Positions 1 to 8,204 of a stretch of DNA of 20,375 nucleotides are shown one piece after another. Numbering within the stretch: the first letter of the stretch is position 1; every line of letters starts with the position of its first letter. Source of the stretch: Haplomitrium mnioides (Eukaryota; Marchantiophyta; Haplomitriopsida; Calobryales); assembly GCA_049999725.1 (NCBI GenBank), contig JBNGIS010008743.1, positions 16,388 to 36,762 on the forward strand. Direction: 5' to 3'. The notes below the pieces were generated by a model. It had not been told where the DNA came from. It searched no databases and saw only the letters and a list, made by a program, of their open reading frames with translations. The position numbers were made by a program, and so were the translations under genes.

Positions 1-115
1 GCCTTGACTCACATTGTCAAGTACTTGCGCACTTGAACTCCCAAGTCCATGCGCGCATAGACTCCTACATCCATGCGCGCTTAGACTTTGAGGTCCATGG
101 GCACATAGGGTTCCA
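1..115. repeat. 24-bp palindromic repeat array, gene A intron 1, copy E1
   Basis: About four 24-bp units are visible, for example ACTCCCAAGT followed by CCATGCGCGCATAG. The array is cut by the window edge. It lies in the intron before the exon starting at 213, the same place as the array at 10150-10342 in copy E2. Both share the CCATGCGCGCATGG-like core, but the other 10 bp differ. Confidence 0.8.
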
Positions 116-739
116 AGTAAGTTTTTCTTAAACTCAATGTTAAGTACAATTCCACTCTTTGTAAACATCTGAAGACTTTTTGTTCAACATGTTTGATTGT
201 TTTTTTTTCCAATTCACTCAACATTTGGCAGACTTTGTGGATAGCTACCCTAACACAAAGCACGGCAAGCAAGATTTTATTAAGATGGCCATCAGCATCA
301 AACTGTTGAAGCCCAAGTAGGACGTCCACATTCAATAGCTTGTGCCACACCCTACTACAACAATCATACCAATTGTAGCAACGCTAGGAACATTTGCTGC
401 AAAAAAGAGAAAGGCGGTGGAGCTAGTCAAGGCTTCAAAAAAAGAAGAAACAGGTTGTCACAAAGAAAAAGCTTGTGCGAGCTCCAATTATTGAGGAGGA
501 GCCAGCCCCCTCCCAATCTCCAACAAGGTTTTCTTCTGTGGCCCCCTCGTCTTCAACACCGAGTAGCTCAAGGAAGGAATCTGAGCCGAAGCCAGTTCAA
601 GCTCCAACATCAAGAGCAAAAAGGCAATTGCACAAGGGGTTGCAAGCATTCCAAGAACATGAGCAAGTGGACCCTTAGATAGTATCTGAAGAAGATTAAA
701 AAAAATCGGAGAGTCTGCAATCTAGCAATGTAGAGTCTG

Positions 740-1230
740 AGAGGAAACGATTACTATTCGGCTGGAAAATTTAAATCTTTTGAAACCTAGAATGGACAAT
801 TGAAGGCCATTTGAGACTAGGAGGTTGAATGAAGACTTTGTTGAGCTTCTAGCGTAGAGAATACTCACAAAAAAATATGCAAACAATTTTTTTATTGTTG
901 TTGTTGACCCCAAATCTGGGCTGAAGGATAAGTTAGAGTTTGATATAAGAAACCCTGACAAGTATTGGTACAAGATTGCAGGAGGCAATCACAGTCTTGC
1001 AGCAAGGCAGCTTCTCATTACAAAACACAGAGCAAAGAATATGATGAATTTTCTCTGTAATTGCTATGCTTACGTGGGATTAACACCAATAGAGGTATGT
1101 ATTCTTACAACTTATAACAACTATGACCAAAGATACAAGTTGGAAACGACCTCCATTCAGAAGGTCGAATATTGGCATCAGAGGTTTGTGGAGAGTGGGA
1201 TGATGTCAAACCACAAATTGAAAAGAGAGC
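740..1230 (+). other. ParB/Srx-like domain of gene A, copy E1
   Basis: The reading contains RPFETRRLNEDFVELL, then FFIVVVDP, then a variable loop, then YKIAGGNHSLAARQLL. This matches the ParB/Srx N-terminal fold pattern: a 'position plus residue list' helix, a strand, and a G(N/E)HR-like box followed by an AA..L helix. In the box the usual Arg is Ser (GGNHS). Stops are present: TGA in N*RPF, where copy E2 has TAG, so the ancestral codon was probably Trp TGG; and TAG where copy E2 keeps CAG. ParB domains fused to DNA methylases are familiar from phages and bacteria. Confidence 0.6.
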
Positions 1231-1685
1231 TAGTGTTAGAGACCTTGGAGATTAAGCCCAAGTCGACATTTGAGAAGACAACCACATCTCAACACAATTG
1301 GCTCCAGCTGGCGTTCCGAAGTGGTGAGCTCTAGGATTTACAATAGAGAATTTTTTCTATGTGGGAGAAGAATACATTGAAGGGCCATACGCCAAAGGCC
1401 AAGGGATCACTGGGAACGGAGGACATGAAGTAGACATCTTGGAGGTCCCTTGAAGGTCTTCTTGACAAAGCAAAAATATCAGTTTTAAAACAAATGGAAG
1501 CCAAAGAGCTTTCAATGGAAGAAATGTCTTGCAAGGCAGAGAGACATAAAGTTTTGGCAGCTATGGTGAAATCTTTCTGCTCCAAGGTTTACAACAGCAG
1601 TTGGGAAGAAGCAAGAGAGGAATATCCTCTCCACACTGAGGAGTCAAAGATGGCTGCATTTTACTCCAGCTTTGAGAAGCTTTTG

Positions 1686-2184
1686 GTAAGTTTGTTTTGC
1701 CACTCTACATTTATTTCTCTAGAGTTGCAATTAATTTATTGTAGATTGTGTTTTGCTAAAATGAAAATGATTTTGAGTCTCTAGTTGCCACGCAATGACT
1801 ATAATTTCATTGCGCGCATGGACATTGCAGTCCTTGCGTGTAGAGACTTGAAGTCCATGCGCACCAGAACACTATATCCATGCGCGCATGGACATTGAAG
1901 TCTTGGCATTCTGACTTTGAAGTCCATGCGGGCATAGACTTTGAAGTCCATGCACGGTTCGACTTTTAGTTCCCTACGCGTTAGTTTATTAAAGTCCATA
2001 CGCGCATGGACATTGAAGTCCAAGAGCTTCCGAACTTCAATGTCCAAGCGCTCTTGGACTTCAATGTCCATGCATGCATAGAGTTTAAAGTCAATCTTAG
2101 TTTAACCTCGAGGGTCTTCCTCTCTAAAATATAAATGTTTTATTGTTGTCAACTCTACTTTTTTTCCGTTTTTGTTGTATGTAG
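1686..2184 (+). other. gene A intron 2, copy E1
   Basis: A GTAAGT donor follows the residues FEKLL and a GTAG acceptor precedes the exon that continues KLTATTKRDKR. The same intron in copy E2 lies at 8132-8586. Size is similar (499 against 455 nt). Its middle is filled by a 24-bp repeat array. Confidence 0.75.
1795..2095. repeat. 24-bp palindromic repeat array in gene A intron 2, copy E1
   Basis: About twelve diverged units of 24 bp. The consensus is ACTTTGAAGT (or ACATTGAAGT) joined to CCATGCGCGCATGG. Several units in the right part read the first half reversed (ACTTCAATGT). The 14-bp half is a perfect palindrome of alternating purine and pyrimidine over most of its length. The array opens a spurious minus-strand reading frame rich in 'MDFKV' repeats, which is not a gene. 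Confidence 0.88.
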
Positions 2185-2487
2185 AGGGACAAAACATTTA
2201 AGCGGCAGCTTGCCAAAAAGTTGACAGCAACTACAAAAAGGGACAAAAGATCGGTGGTCAAAGAACCCTCAGATGATCAAGACCAAGCTCCAACACTTGT
2301 TTTCTATCCTCATGCTTTTCTGCTTCATTGCCAAAAAGCTAGAGAGTGGAAATCAAGGCAGCAAAATGATGTTGCTACCCTTCCAACTGATAGAGTTTTG
2401 AGAGACAAAGATGAGGACTTACTGTCCTTCGTTGATGGACTCAACGTGGCATATTACCAAGTCCATGGGGAGTCTAATGCTCATTAG

Positions 2488-3280
2488 TTGAAAGGATTTG
2501 TGAAACCTAGATGTTTCACTTTGGCCATTGCAGATATTCCTTACAATTACAATCTTAAGAAATGCAAATACGATGATTCTGAACCTTTTTCTAGAGATGA
2601 AATTTTTGATATGGTTTCCTCTTTTGCGGCAATCACGACTTTGGATTTTTGGTCTTTTTTGGCAATACATTCTTCGCAACAATTTGGCATCGTCAAGGAT
2701 GCTCTCCTGGAGGTTTGCTGTGCTATTGACCACAACATTTGGTGAGTTCTTTTTTGATTTTTTGGTTTTTTAGTTTACCTTGTTTTGTTTTCCTACACTT
2801 TGTTTCAAGTGTCTGATTTGTTTGTTCTTCTTTCTACAAGGACAAAAGCAATATTAATCATTCTGGTGGTCCAAGAATTGCTTACGCCTACGAGTATTGG
2901 ACTCTGGGCTATTGGACAAAGGAGGGAAACAGGAGTATGAGGCTGTTCAATTTGAAGTCTGTTGATGCGAGTGGTCATTCTTGACAAATTATGCGGAGTG
3001 TGTTTAGTTGTCTTATGGTATTGGCTAAACTAAAACATCAAAGAGATGATGCTCTTGTGAATGTTCATCAAAAGCCCCAAGCTCTTTATAAAATTTTTTA
3101 TTGACCATTTATCAACAGAGCAAGATTGGATATTAGATCTTTGCTCTAGGTTCGGCAAAGGCCTTGTTTGTACTTTGAAGCTCATGCAAAATTGCATCGT
3201 TGTGGAAGATGATAGACGTCAGTCTATCTACATTCCTTAGAGAGTTTTGACGATGGCTTCTTTGCCATCCGACGTGACCG
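2488..3280 (+). other. DNA N4/N6-methyltransferase domain of gene A, copy E1
   Basis: In order: LAIADIPYNYN (motif IV, usually DPPY) near 2535; a helical stretch ending QQFGIVKDALLEVCC; after a 99-bp intron, AYAYEYWTLGYW; LVNVHQKPQALYKFFIDH; and WILDLCSRFGKGLV, the S-adenosylmethionine-binding motif I (usually LDPFSGSGT), followed by CIVVEDDRRQS, the acidic residue after strand 2. Motif IV before motif I is the order of the bacterial N-6/N-4 DNA methylase family (PF01555-like), not of MT-A70 or the plant cytosine-5 enzymes. Motif I has lost its GSG core, so this copy is very likely inactive even apart from the stops. Confidence 0.75.
2742..2840 (+). other. gene A intron 3, copy E1
   Basis: A short GTGAGT...CTACAAG intron that splits the methyltransferase domain; copy E2 has a 98-bp equivalent at 7479-7576. 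With this acceptor the phase does not carry directly into the downstream frame in either copy. An AG eight bases later (ending at 2848) would keep the frame in both, so the true acceptor is uncertain. Confidence 0.65.
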
Positions 3281-3496
3281 AATTGTAGATAGTGTTTGCC
3301 TACAACAAAGAACCTATTCCTCCTAGTACTGAAGGTGCTATTGGTGATTTTGTTGCCATATCTGGGACTAGAAAGTCACGAAGGGACTCTCTTGCAGTTG
3401 CAGATGTTGAAGCTTCTCAGCTAGTTGATTTAGATAAGACAATTCATGCTAAAGAGGATAGAGTTGTAGCATCAAAATGATGCAATTTTTCTACAT

Positions 3497-3502
3497 AATA
3501 AA
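3497..3502 (+). terminator. AATAAA polyadenylation signal, gene A copy E1
   Basis: AATAAA lies 17 bases after the TGA stop. The surrounding 'TTTTTCTACATAATAAA' is kept in copy E2 (6818-6823, minus strand) at the same distance, so it is probably the real signal. Confidence 0.55.
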
Positions 3503-3689
3503 GCATTTTCCTTACAACATTTTATTTTCTGATTTCAATCTTGCTACACTCCCAATCAAATTTAAGTATGTTCATCACAATTCAATTTGTTGCACAAAAT
3601 GGGTTTTGAACAAAACGTGTTGGTCTTTATTTAAATTAGCAATGAAGTCTATGCTGGCATAGAAATTCACTTTCCTTTTCCATTTTCTA

Positions 3690-3890
3690 TTTCTTCTTAG
3701 ATGGTCTTTTGCATTCCATGCTTCCAATTACTCAGCAGTCCAAGCTCGCTTCAATTGTCTATGTACGCATGGGCTTCAGTTTTTCAAGCTCGAGTTAGCT
3801 GTAGTTCTTCCTACGTACAAGCATCTTTAATACAATGTGTGCATGTACTTGGGCCTCAATTGTCCATGCGTGCGCATGCTTCACTAGTTT
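3690..3890. repeat. 25-bp repeat array in the gene A 3' region, copy E1
   Basis: Degenerate units with CTTCAATTGTCTATG, GTACGCATGGG and CCATGCGTGCGCATG cores. It corresponds to the clearer 25-bp array at 6435-6640 in copy E2, which has the same flanking sequence (CAATTACTCAGCAGTC on one side, TCACAATTTT on the other). Confidence 0.7.
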
Positions 3891-4237
3891 TTTCACAATT
3901 TTTCTTTAGCAATCCTCTTGCGCCAACACTTTAGAGTTCTATATCAAAATGTTTTTGATAAAATTTGAAAGTTTTTATAAACTTTGCAAATTTTTCCAAT
4001 CATTGTTAGTTTTCAAAATGTTTAACAACAAATGTCTTGTTTTGTTTATATATTTTGTTTGGTGATGTGCTTTTGAAAGATGAAATTATGAAAGCAATTT
4101 TGGTAAAATGGTAATAAAAAAATTTGTTTTTAATGCATTGTGCACTCAAAGTAAGCCATTTTGATATAAAAATTTACATTTGTTTTGCAAACGATCATCA
4201 CTATCGTCAAATTCATGATTTTGAATGTTAAAATTCT
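3891..4237. other. AT-rich subterminal region of copy E1
   Basis: No gene is seen. The sequence is AT-rich and aligns in reverse orientation with about 5893-6430, with shared blocks such as TTTAACAACAAATG and AATTATGAAAGCAA. This is the untranslated end of the transposon between the gene A tail array and the terminal repeat. Confidence 0.65.
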
Positions 4238-4274
4238 GAACCCAGTAGCGGTTCTTGGTTCAAAGTAGCGGTTG
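4238..4274 (+). repeat. terminal repeat of copy E1 (gene-A side)
   Basis: A 37-bp sequence that occurs inverted at 5856-5892 (33 of 37 identical by eye) and again at 20291-20327 (32 of 37). It holds two direct copies of AGTAGCGGTT 21 bp apart, a typical arrangement for transposase-binding sites. Homology between the two gene A copies stops right after it. The exact last base is uncertain by a few bases, because all three copies continue with TT. Confidence 0.7.
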
Positions 4275-4434
4275 TTGTAAGCTTGAAACATCTCCAAGTT
4301 TTTGACTAGAGTCTACTTAACAAAGGTCTTGAGCTCTAAAAGAGAGTCTTTGACCAAAGTAGAATCTAAGTTCTATACGGTAGTTTTTGTATGTAGAAGC
4401 TTGAGGGTTGTATATCAGAAGTAGAACGAAAGGA

Positions 4435-4565
4435 AGGCTTGGACTTCCACCCCAAAGTCTATGCATGTATAGGAAGCCAAGCTCAACATCTGAACACTCC
4501 ACCCTAAAGTCTATGCAAGTATAAGAATCCGAGCTCAACATTTGAACACTCCTCAACAAAGACTA
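4435..4565. repeat. 53-bp tandem repeat in the gene B 3' region (E3)
   Basis: Two full units and part of a third, each about 53 bp, running from CTTCCACCCCAAAGTCTATG to CTCAACATCTGAACA. The counterpart in copy E2 lies at about 16030-16135. The unit carries an AGTCTATGCATGTATAG block that resembles the palindromic core of the 24-bp arrays. Confidence 0.7.
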
Positions 4566-4835
4566 TCTTGAACCTAGGTTTTACATTCTGCAGTAGAGTC
4601 TTTGCACACACAAGGTTTTGACTTGCGCATCAAAGTCTATACGCGCATAGAGTTCAAACTTCTACAATCGAGTATACATGCACTAAAGGTTCTATTTTTT
4701 GCAACAAACTCTAGGCATGCTAAAGATTTTGTTTTCTGCTTTAGAATCTAAAAGTTTTTAAAAGGGGTACAAAGCTCTACATTTAAGTCAAAGTGCCCCG
4801 AAGATTTCTCGTTTCACATCAAAGTCCTTACAAGC

Positions 4836-4965
4836 AAAAGATAAGTAGTCAATTTAAGTAGATGCTTGAGCGATACAAAAACATTAAACTCATCTACTAA
4901 GTAGTAAAGAAGAAAAAAGCATATTGATATTTTGGATAAGAAAATATTATTCAAACCAAATATAC
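4836..4965. other. unmatched stretch inside the E3 fragment
   Basis: This segment sits where gene B of copy E2 has its C-terminal coding region and early 3' end (about 14820-15760), but it does not visibly match it. It may be filler from a deletion event or simply too diverged. No gene is seen. Confidence 0.4.
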
Positions 4966-5855
4966 TTGTCGGTTGTGATGGTGGAAAGGTGAATTATGCT
5001 TCGAGTCCTTATCTTTTTCTTTCAATGATGTAAGCGGCAATCTCTTATTGGGCAAGAAAAAATTCATTCCACCATTGAATATCATAATTTGTAAAGAACT
5101 TGTAGCAATTCTCACTTATGTTGTCCTTTATTGCAAAGACTTCTTTCTCTCTGTCAACTTCTCTTTCTTCCTTTTAAGATCGTTTGATTTCGAAATATGC
5201 CTTGAGAGAAATCAACATTGAACTTAAAAATTGCTCTGTCCACTTTAAGTAGGCACTTGAGTTGACAATACCATCATGAGGTAACTAAAATTCATATGTT
5301 GAAAACGTTTTGCTCGAAATCTTTGCATTGGAATCATTCAACTGGAGATTGAATTGTTGATTAAAGGTAATATCATGTATCCTTTGAACCAAAGAGGGAC
5401 ATTGTTGTAGATACATTTAGAAATCCCAAGTTTTCATCAAAAACATTACCTAAAATCTAGGATTATAGGATAATTATAACGTCTTGCTAAGACTTGTAAT
5501 TGTGAAAGCTTTGACATGTTTCAAACATTTTGAGAATCTGCTGAACATTTGACTAATTTAATCATGAGTATGGCCAACCATGAGAAATCCCACCTTGATT
5601 TTTTGGAAAAAAATTCTTGGTGATAAGGAGACAAAGATATCCCAATAAGATGGAGTTCTTATTCTGTGGTGTTGTATTGTCCAACTGAAGATACAAAGTT
5701 GGAGGCACCAACCTTTCAAAGTCACATAGTATTCTATTGAGCACTATAACTATCAAATTGGAGCTGCTTCTCAAGATTCTGTAAGTTAATAAGACCCTTG
5801 AAGAAAAAGCATGACTAAGTATTAAGACACCAACAATATGCACACCCACCAAGAA

Positions 5856-5892
5856 CAACCGCTACTTTGAACAAATAACCGCTATTGGGTTT
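5856..5892 (-). repeat. terminal repeat of copy E2 (gene-A side)
   Basis: Begins CAACCGCTACTTTGAAC and is the inverted counterpart of 4238-4274. To its left, coding sequence of another gene B copy starts at once, so this is a real insertion junction. Confidence 0.72.
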
Positions 5893-6430
5893 CTGTTTCA
5901 TTTTTTGCTCTCAAAAACTAATTTTGAAATTTTAACATCTAAAATCATGATTTTTACACTAATAATGCTCATTTGCAAAAAAAATATTATTTTATACATA
6001 AAAATTTGCTTATTTCAAGTTCACAATGTATTCAAAACAAATCTTCTTATAAGAATATTATTTAATTTGCTTTCATAATTTCTTATTTAAAAGCATAAGC
6101 ATAACTAAACAAAAAATATACAAAATGTAAACCACATTTGTTGTTAAATATTTTCAAAACTAGCATGATATGAGTAATTTCAAAAATTAATGAAAACAAT
6201 CAATCTTTATCAGAAACGAATTAAATCCAAAAAGATGTTTAAGTGCTCATGAACTTTAAACTATAGTCTTAAACCTTATGCATGTAGAGACTGCTCAAAA
6301 AAATTTGCACTTCGAATGCTAAAGCCTAGACATGCGTGGAATGTTGAGGATATAACGTATATGAACTTATAACTAGATCCAAAATCTATAAGCACAAGAG
6401 GATTGTTGAAGCAAAATTGTGAAAAGATTG
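5893..6430. other. AT-rich subterminal region of copy E2
   Basis: No gene is seen. Long A/T-rich tracts align in reverse with about 3891-4237 of copy E1. A weak minus-strand reading frame at 6276-6530 falls across it and the repeat array and shows no family resemblance. Confidence 0.6.
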
Positions 6431-6434
6431 ACAA

Positions 6435-6640
6435 AACCAATGTGCTTGTGGACAACTGAAGCCGATGCGAGCTTGAACAACTAAAGACCATACTCACATG
6501 AACAACTAAAGACTGCACAAGCTTGAACAACTAAAGCCTATCCGCGCATGGACAACTAAAGCCCACGCGAGCTTGAACAACTAAAGCCAATACACGCATA
6601 GACAACTGAAGCCTATGCCAGCACAGACTGCTGAGTAATT
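6435..6640. repeat. 25-bp palindromic repeat array in the gene A 3' region, copy E2
   Basis: Seven or eight units of 25 bp. The consensus is ACAACTAAAGC joined to CCATGCGCGCATGG, with every second unit ending in GAGCTTGA instead. The period is very regular between 6470 and 6630. Confidence 0.88.
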
Positions 6641-6817
6641 GGATGGAGGGACCTTCCATGCAAGCATAGACCTTGTTGCTAATTTTAATAAAAACAAATA
6701 TGTTTTGTTTAAAAATAATTTTGCGAAAGAAATTGAATCGTGAAGAAAATGCTTTAATTGGATTTGGAATGCAACAAGAAAAAAGAGAAATCAAATAATA
6801 TTTGGTGAGAAAAACAG

Positions 6818-6823
6818 TTTATT
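6818..6823 (-). terminator. AATAAA polyadenylation signal, gene A copy E2
   Basis: Lies 17 bases past the TGA stop (6840-6842) on the minus strand, at the same place and in the same context as in copy E1 (3497-3502). Confidence 0.55.
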
Positions 6824-6991
6824 ATGTAGAAAAATAACATCAATTTGATGTTGTAGCTCTATCCTCTTCAAGAAGAACAGTCTCATTTAAATCTAATACT
6901 TGAGTAGCTTTAGCATCTGCAGCTGCAAGAGAGTCATATTGATACTTTCCAGTCCTTGAAATCGCAACAAAATCACCAAAAGCACCTGAAA

Positions 6992-7019
6992 TACCACAAG
7001 GAACATGCTCCTTGTGGTA
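6992..7019. repeat. perfect 11-bp inverted repeat inside gene A, copy E2
   Basis: TACCACAAGGA and TCCTTGTGGTA are separated by six bases. Copy E1 lacks it at the matching place (about 3300-3330). It falls in coding sequence (YHKEHVPCGI) and is probably a chance or small templated change. Confidence 0.6.
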
Positions 7020-7031
7020 CACATATACTAT

Positions 7032-7872
7032 TTACGACTCGGTCACATAGGATGGCAAAGAAACCATCGTCAAAACTCTTTGAGGAGTATAAAGAGATTG
7101 ATGTTTATCATATTCCATTACGATGCAATTTGGCATCACCTTTAAAGCACAGACAAAGATTGTGTCGGATCTAGAGCAAAGATTTAAAATCCAATCTTGT
7201 CTTGTTGCTAAATGATCAATGAAAACATTATACAAAGCCTGAGACTTTTGGTAAAAATTCACAAAAGCATCATCTCCTAGATGTTTAAGCTTGGTGGACA
7301 CATCCATGCAGCTGAACACACTTTGCATGATTTGCCGAGGTTGTCCGCTTGCATCATCCAATTGCAAGTTGAAGAGCTTCATGCTTTGTTTTCCCTCTTT
7401 CATCTAGTAGCCTACAATTGAGTACTCGTAGGTGTGAGCGATTCTAGGACCACTCGAATGATGAATATTACTTTTGTCCTTGTAGTAACTAAAACAAACA
7501 TGTAAGACACATGAAAATAGGTAAAAGAAAAACAAAATAGATAAACTATCAAATAAAAAATCAAAATGCAACTTACTAGACGTTGTGGTCGATTACACAA
7601 CAAACCTTCAATACAACATCCTTGACAATGCCAAACTGTTGCAAAGAGTGGATAATTACAAAAGACCAAAACTTAGAAGTAGTAATTTCCACAAAAGAAG
7701 AAACCATATCAAAAATATCATCTTTCGAGAAGGGGTCCGAATCATCATGCTTGCATTCTTTAAGGTTATAGCCATAACGAATATCAATAATAGCTAAAGT
7801 GAAACATCTTGGTTTCACTAAACCCTTCAGCTGTTGAGTACTAGACTCTCTATAGACTTGATAATATGTCAC
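7032..7872 (-). other. DNA N4/N6-methyltransferase domain of gene A, copy E2
   Basis: Motif IV reads DIRYGYN near 7795 (copy E1: DIPYNYN). Then come QQFGIVKDVVLKVCC, a short intron (7479-7576), LVKPRCFTL upstream and LFNLQLDDASGQPRQIMQSV downstream, and motif I as WILNLCSRSDT (copy E1: WILDLCSRFGK). The two copies damage different positions of the same motifs: E2 keeps Gly after Tyr in motif IV, and E1 keeps the Asp of motif I. That supports a once-functional methyltransferase of the motif IV-then-I class. Confidence 0.72.
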
Positions 7873-8204
7873 ATTGAGTCATCAACATATGACATTAAAT
7901 CCTTGTCTTGCTTATCAGACCCTCCTTTGGTTGGAAGGGCAACAACTTCATTTAATTGTCTTGCCTTCCACTCTCTTGCATTCTGGCAATGGAGCAGAAA
8001 AGCAAGAGGTAGGAGACAAGCGTCTAGAATTGATCTTCATTAGCGGGGGTTTCTTTGACCCCCAATTTCTTTTGACCTTTAGCTGCGGCCGTTAATTTAT
8101 TGGCCAATTGTTGCTTGAAAGTTTCGTCGCCCTGTAAAAAAAGCAGAGAAACAAGTTAGACTAAAACAAAAAAAAAATTTGAATAATTGACAAAGGAAAA
8201 CTAA

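Larger units (their letters stand above)
213..3480 (+). pseudogene. gene A, copy E1: ParB-like domain plus DNA N4/N6-methyltransferase (decayed)
   Basis: Four exons can be drawn by comparison with copy E2, the first outside the window: 213-1685, 2185-2741 and 2841-3480. Their lengths (1473, 557 and 640 nt) almost equal those of E2 (1472, 555 and 639 nt). The order is a Ser/Pro/Lys-rich linker (about 430-680), a ParB-like domain (about 740-1230), a helical stretch (1494-1685) and a methyltransferase domain (2488-3280) with motif IV (DIPY) before motif I (LDLCS). The likely role is methylating element or host DNA in the nucleus, possibly guided by the ParB-like part; this is inference. It is broken by stops at about 327, 342, 2485, 2982, 3238 and 3286 and by frameshifts near 436 and 3088. 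The intron 1 acceptor reads AA instead of AG. The gene ends with TGA at 3478-3480. Confidence 0.75.
1..4274 (+). mobile_element. DNA transposon copy E1, gene-A half with its right end
   Basis: This stretch holds a decayed methyltransferase gene (gene A) on the plus strand, its 3' untranslated region, an AT-rich subterminal part (about 3890-4237) and a 37-bp terminal repeat at 4238-4274. All of it is matched in reverse orientation by 5856 to about 10340, which supports one repeated mobile unit. The left part, expected to hold gene B on the minus strand as in copy E2, lies outside the window. The outer edge of the terminal repeat and the target duplication cannot be fixed because the other end is not seen. 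Calling it a cut-and-paste element is inference from the terminal repeat and the gene B family. Confidence 0.7.
4275..5855 (-). pseudogene. gene B fragment, third copy (E3): 3' half of a DUF7869-type transposase gene
   Basis: Read on the minus strand, this begins abruptly at 5855 with LVGVHIVGVL and continues through LYLQLDNTTPQNKNS (about 5675), then, after frameshifts, GHTHD and FSRFS, and NISENCYKFFT near 5100. It aligns to gene B of copy E2 from about 13910 to 14810. It then skips what corresponds to about 14820-15760 and resumes with the 3' untranslated region (4330-4835 against about 15765-16190). The upstream half is missing because copy E2 is inserted at a Cys-Leu codon pair of the domain. 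Copy E1 ends in its tail. It keeps the His of GHTHD that copy E2 has changed to Cys. Not functional: many stops and a large deletion. Confidence 0.72.

Noticed and set aside
1799-2071. Minus-strand reading frame with MDFKV-type repeats
   Set aside because: It is only a translation of the 24-bp array; 24 is a multiple of three, so the frame stays open.
2419-2733. Minus-strand 104-residue open frame
   Set aside because: It is antisense to the methyltransferase exon; the plus strand matches copy E2 and has motif IV.
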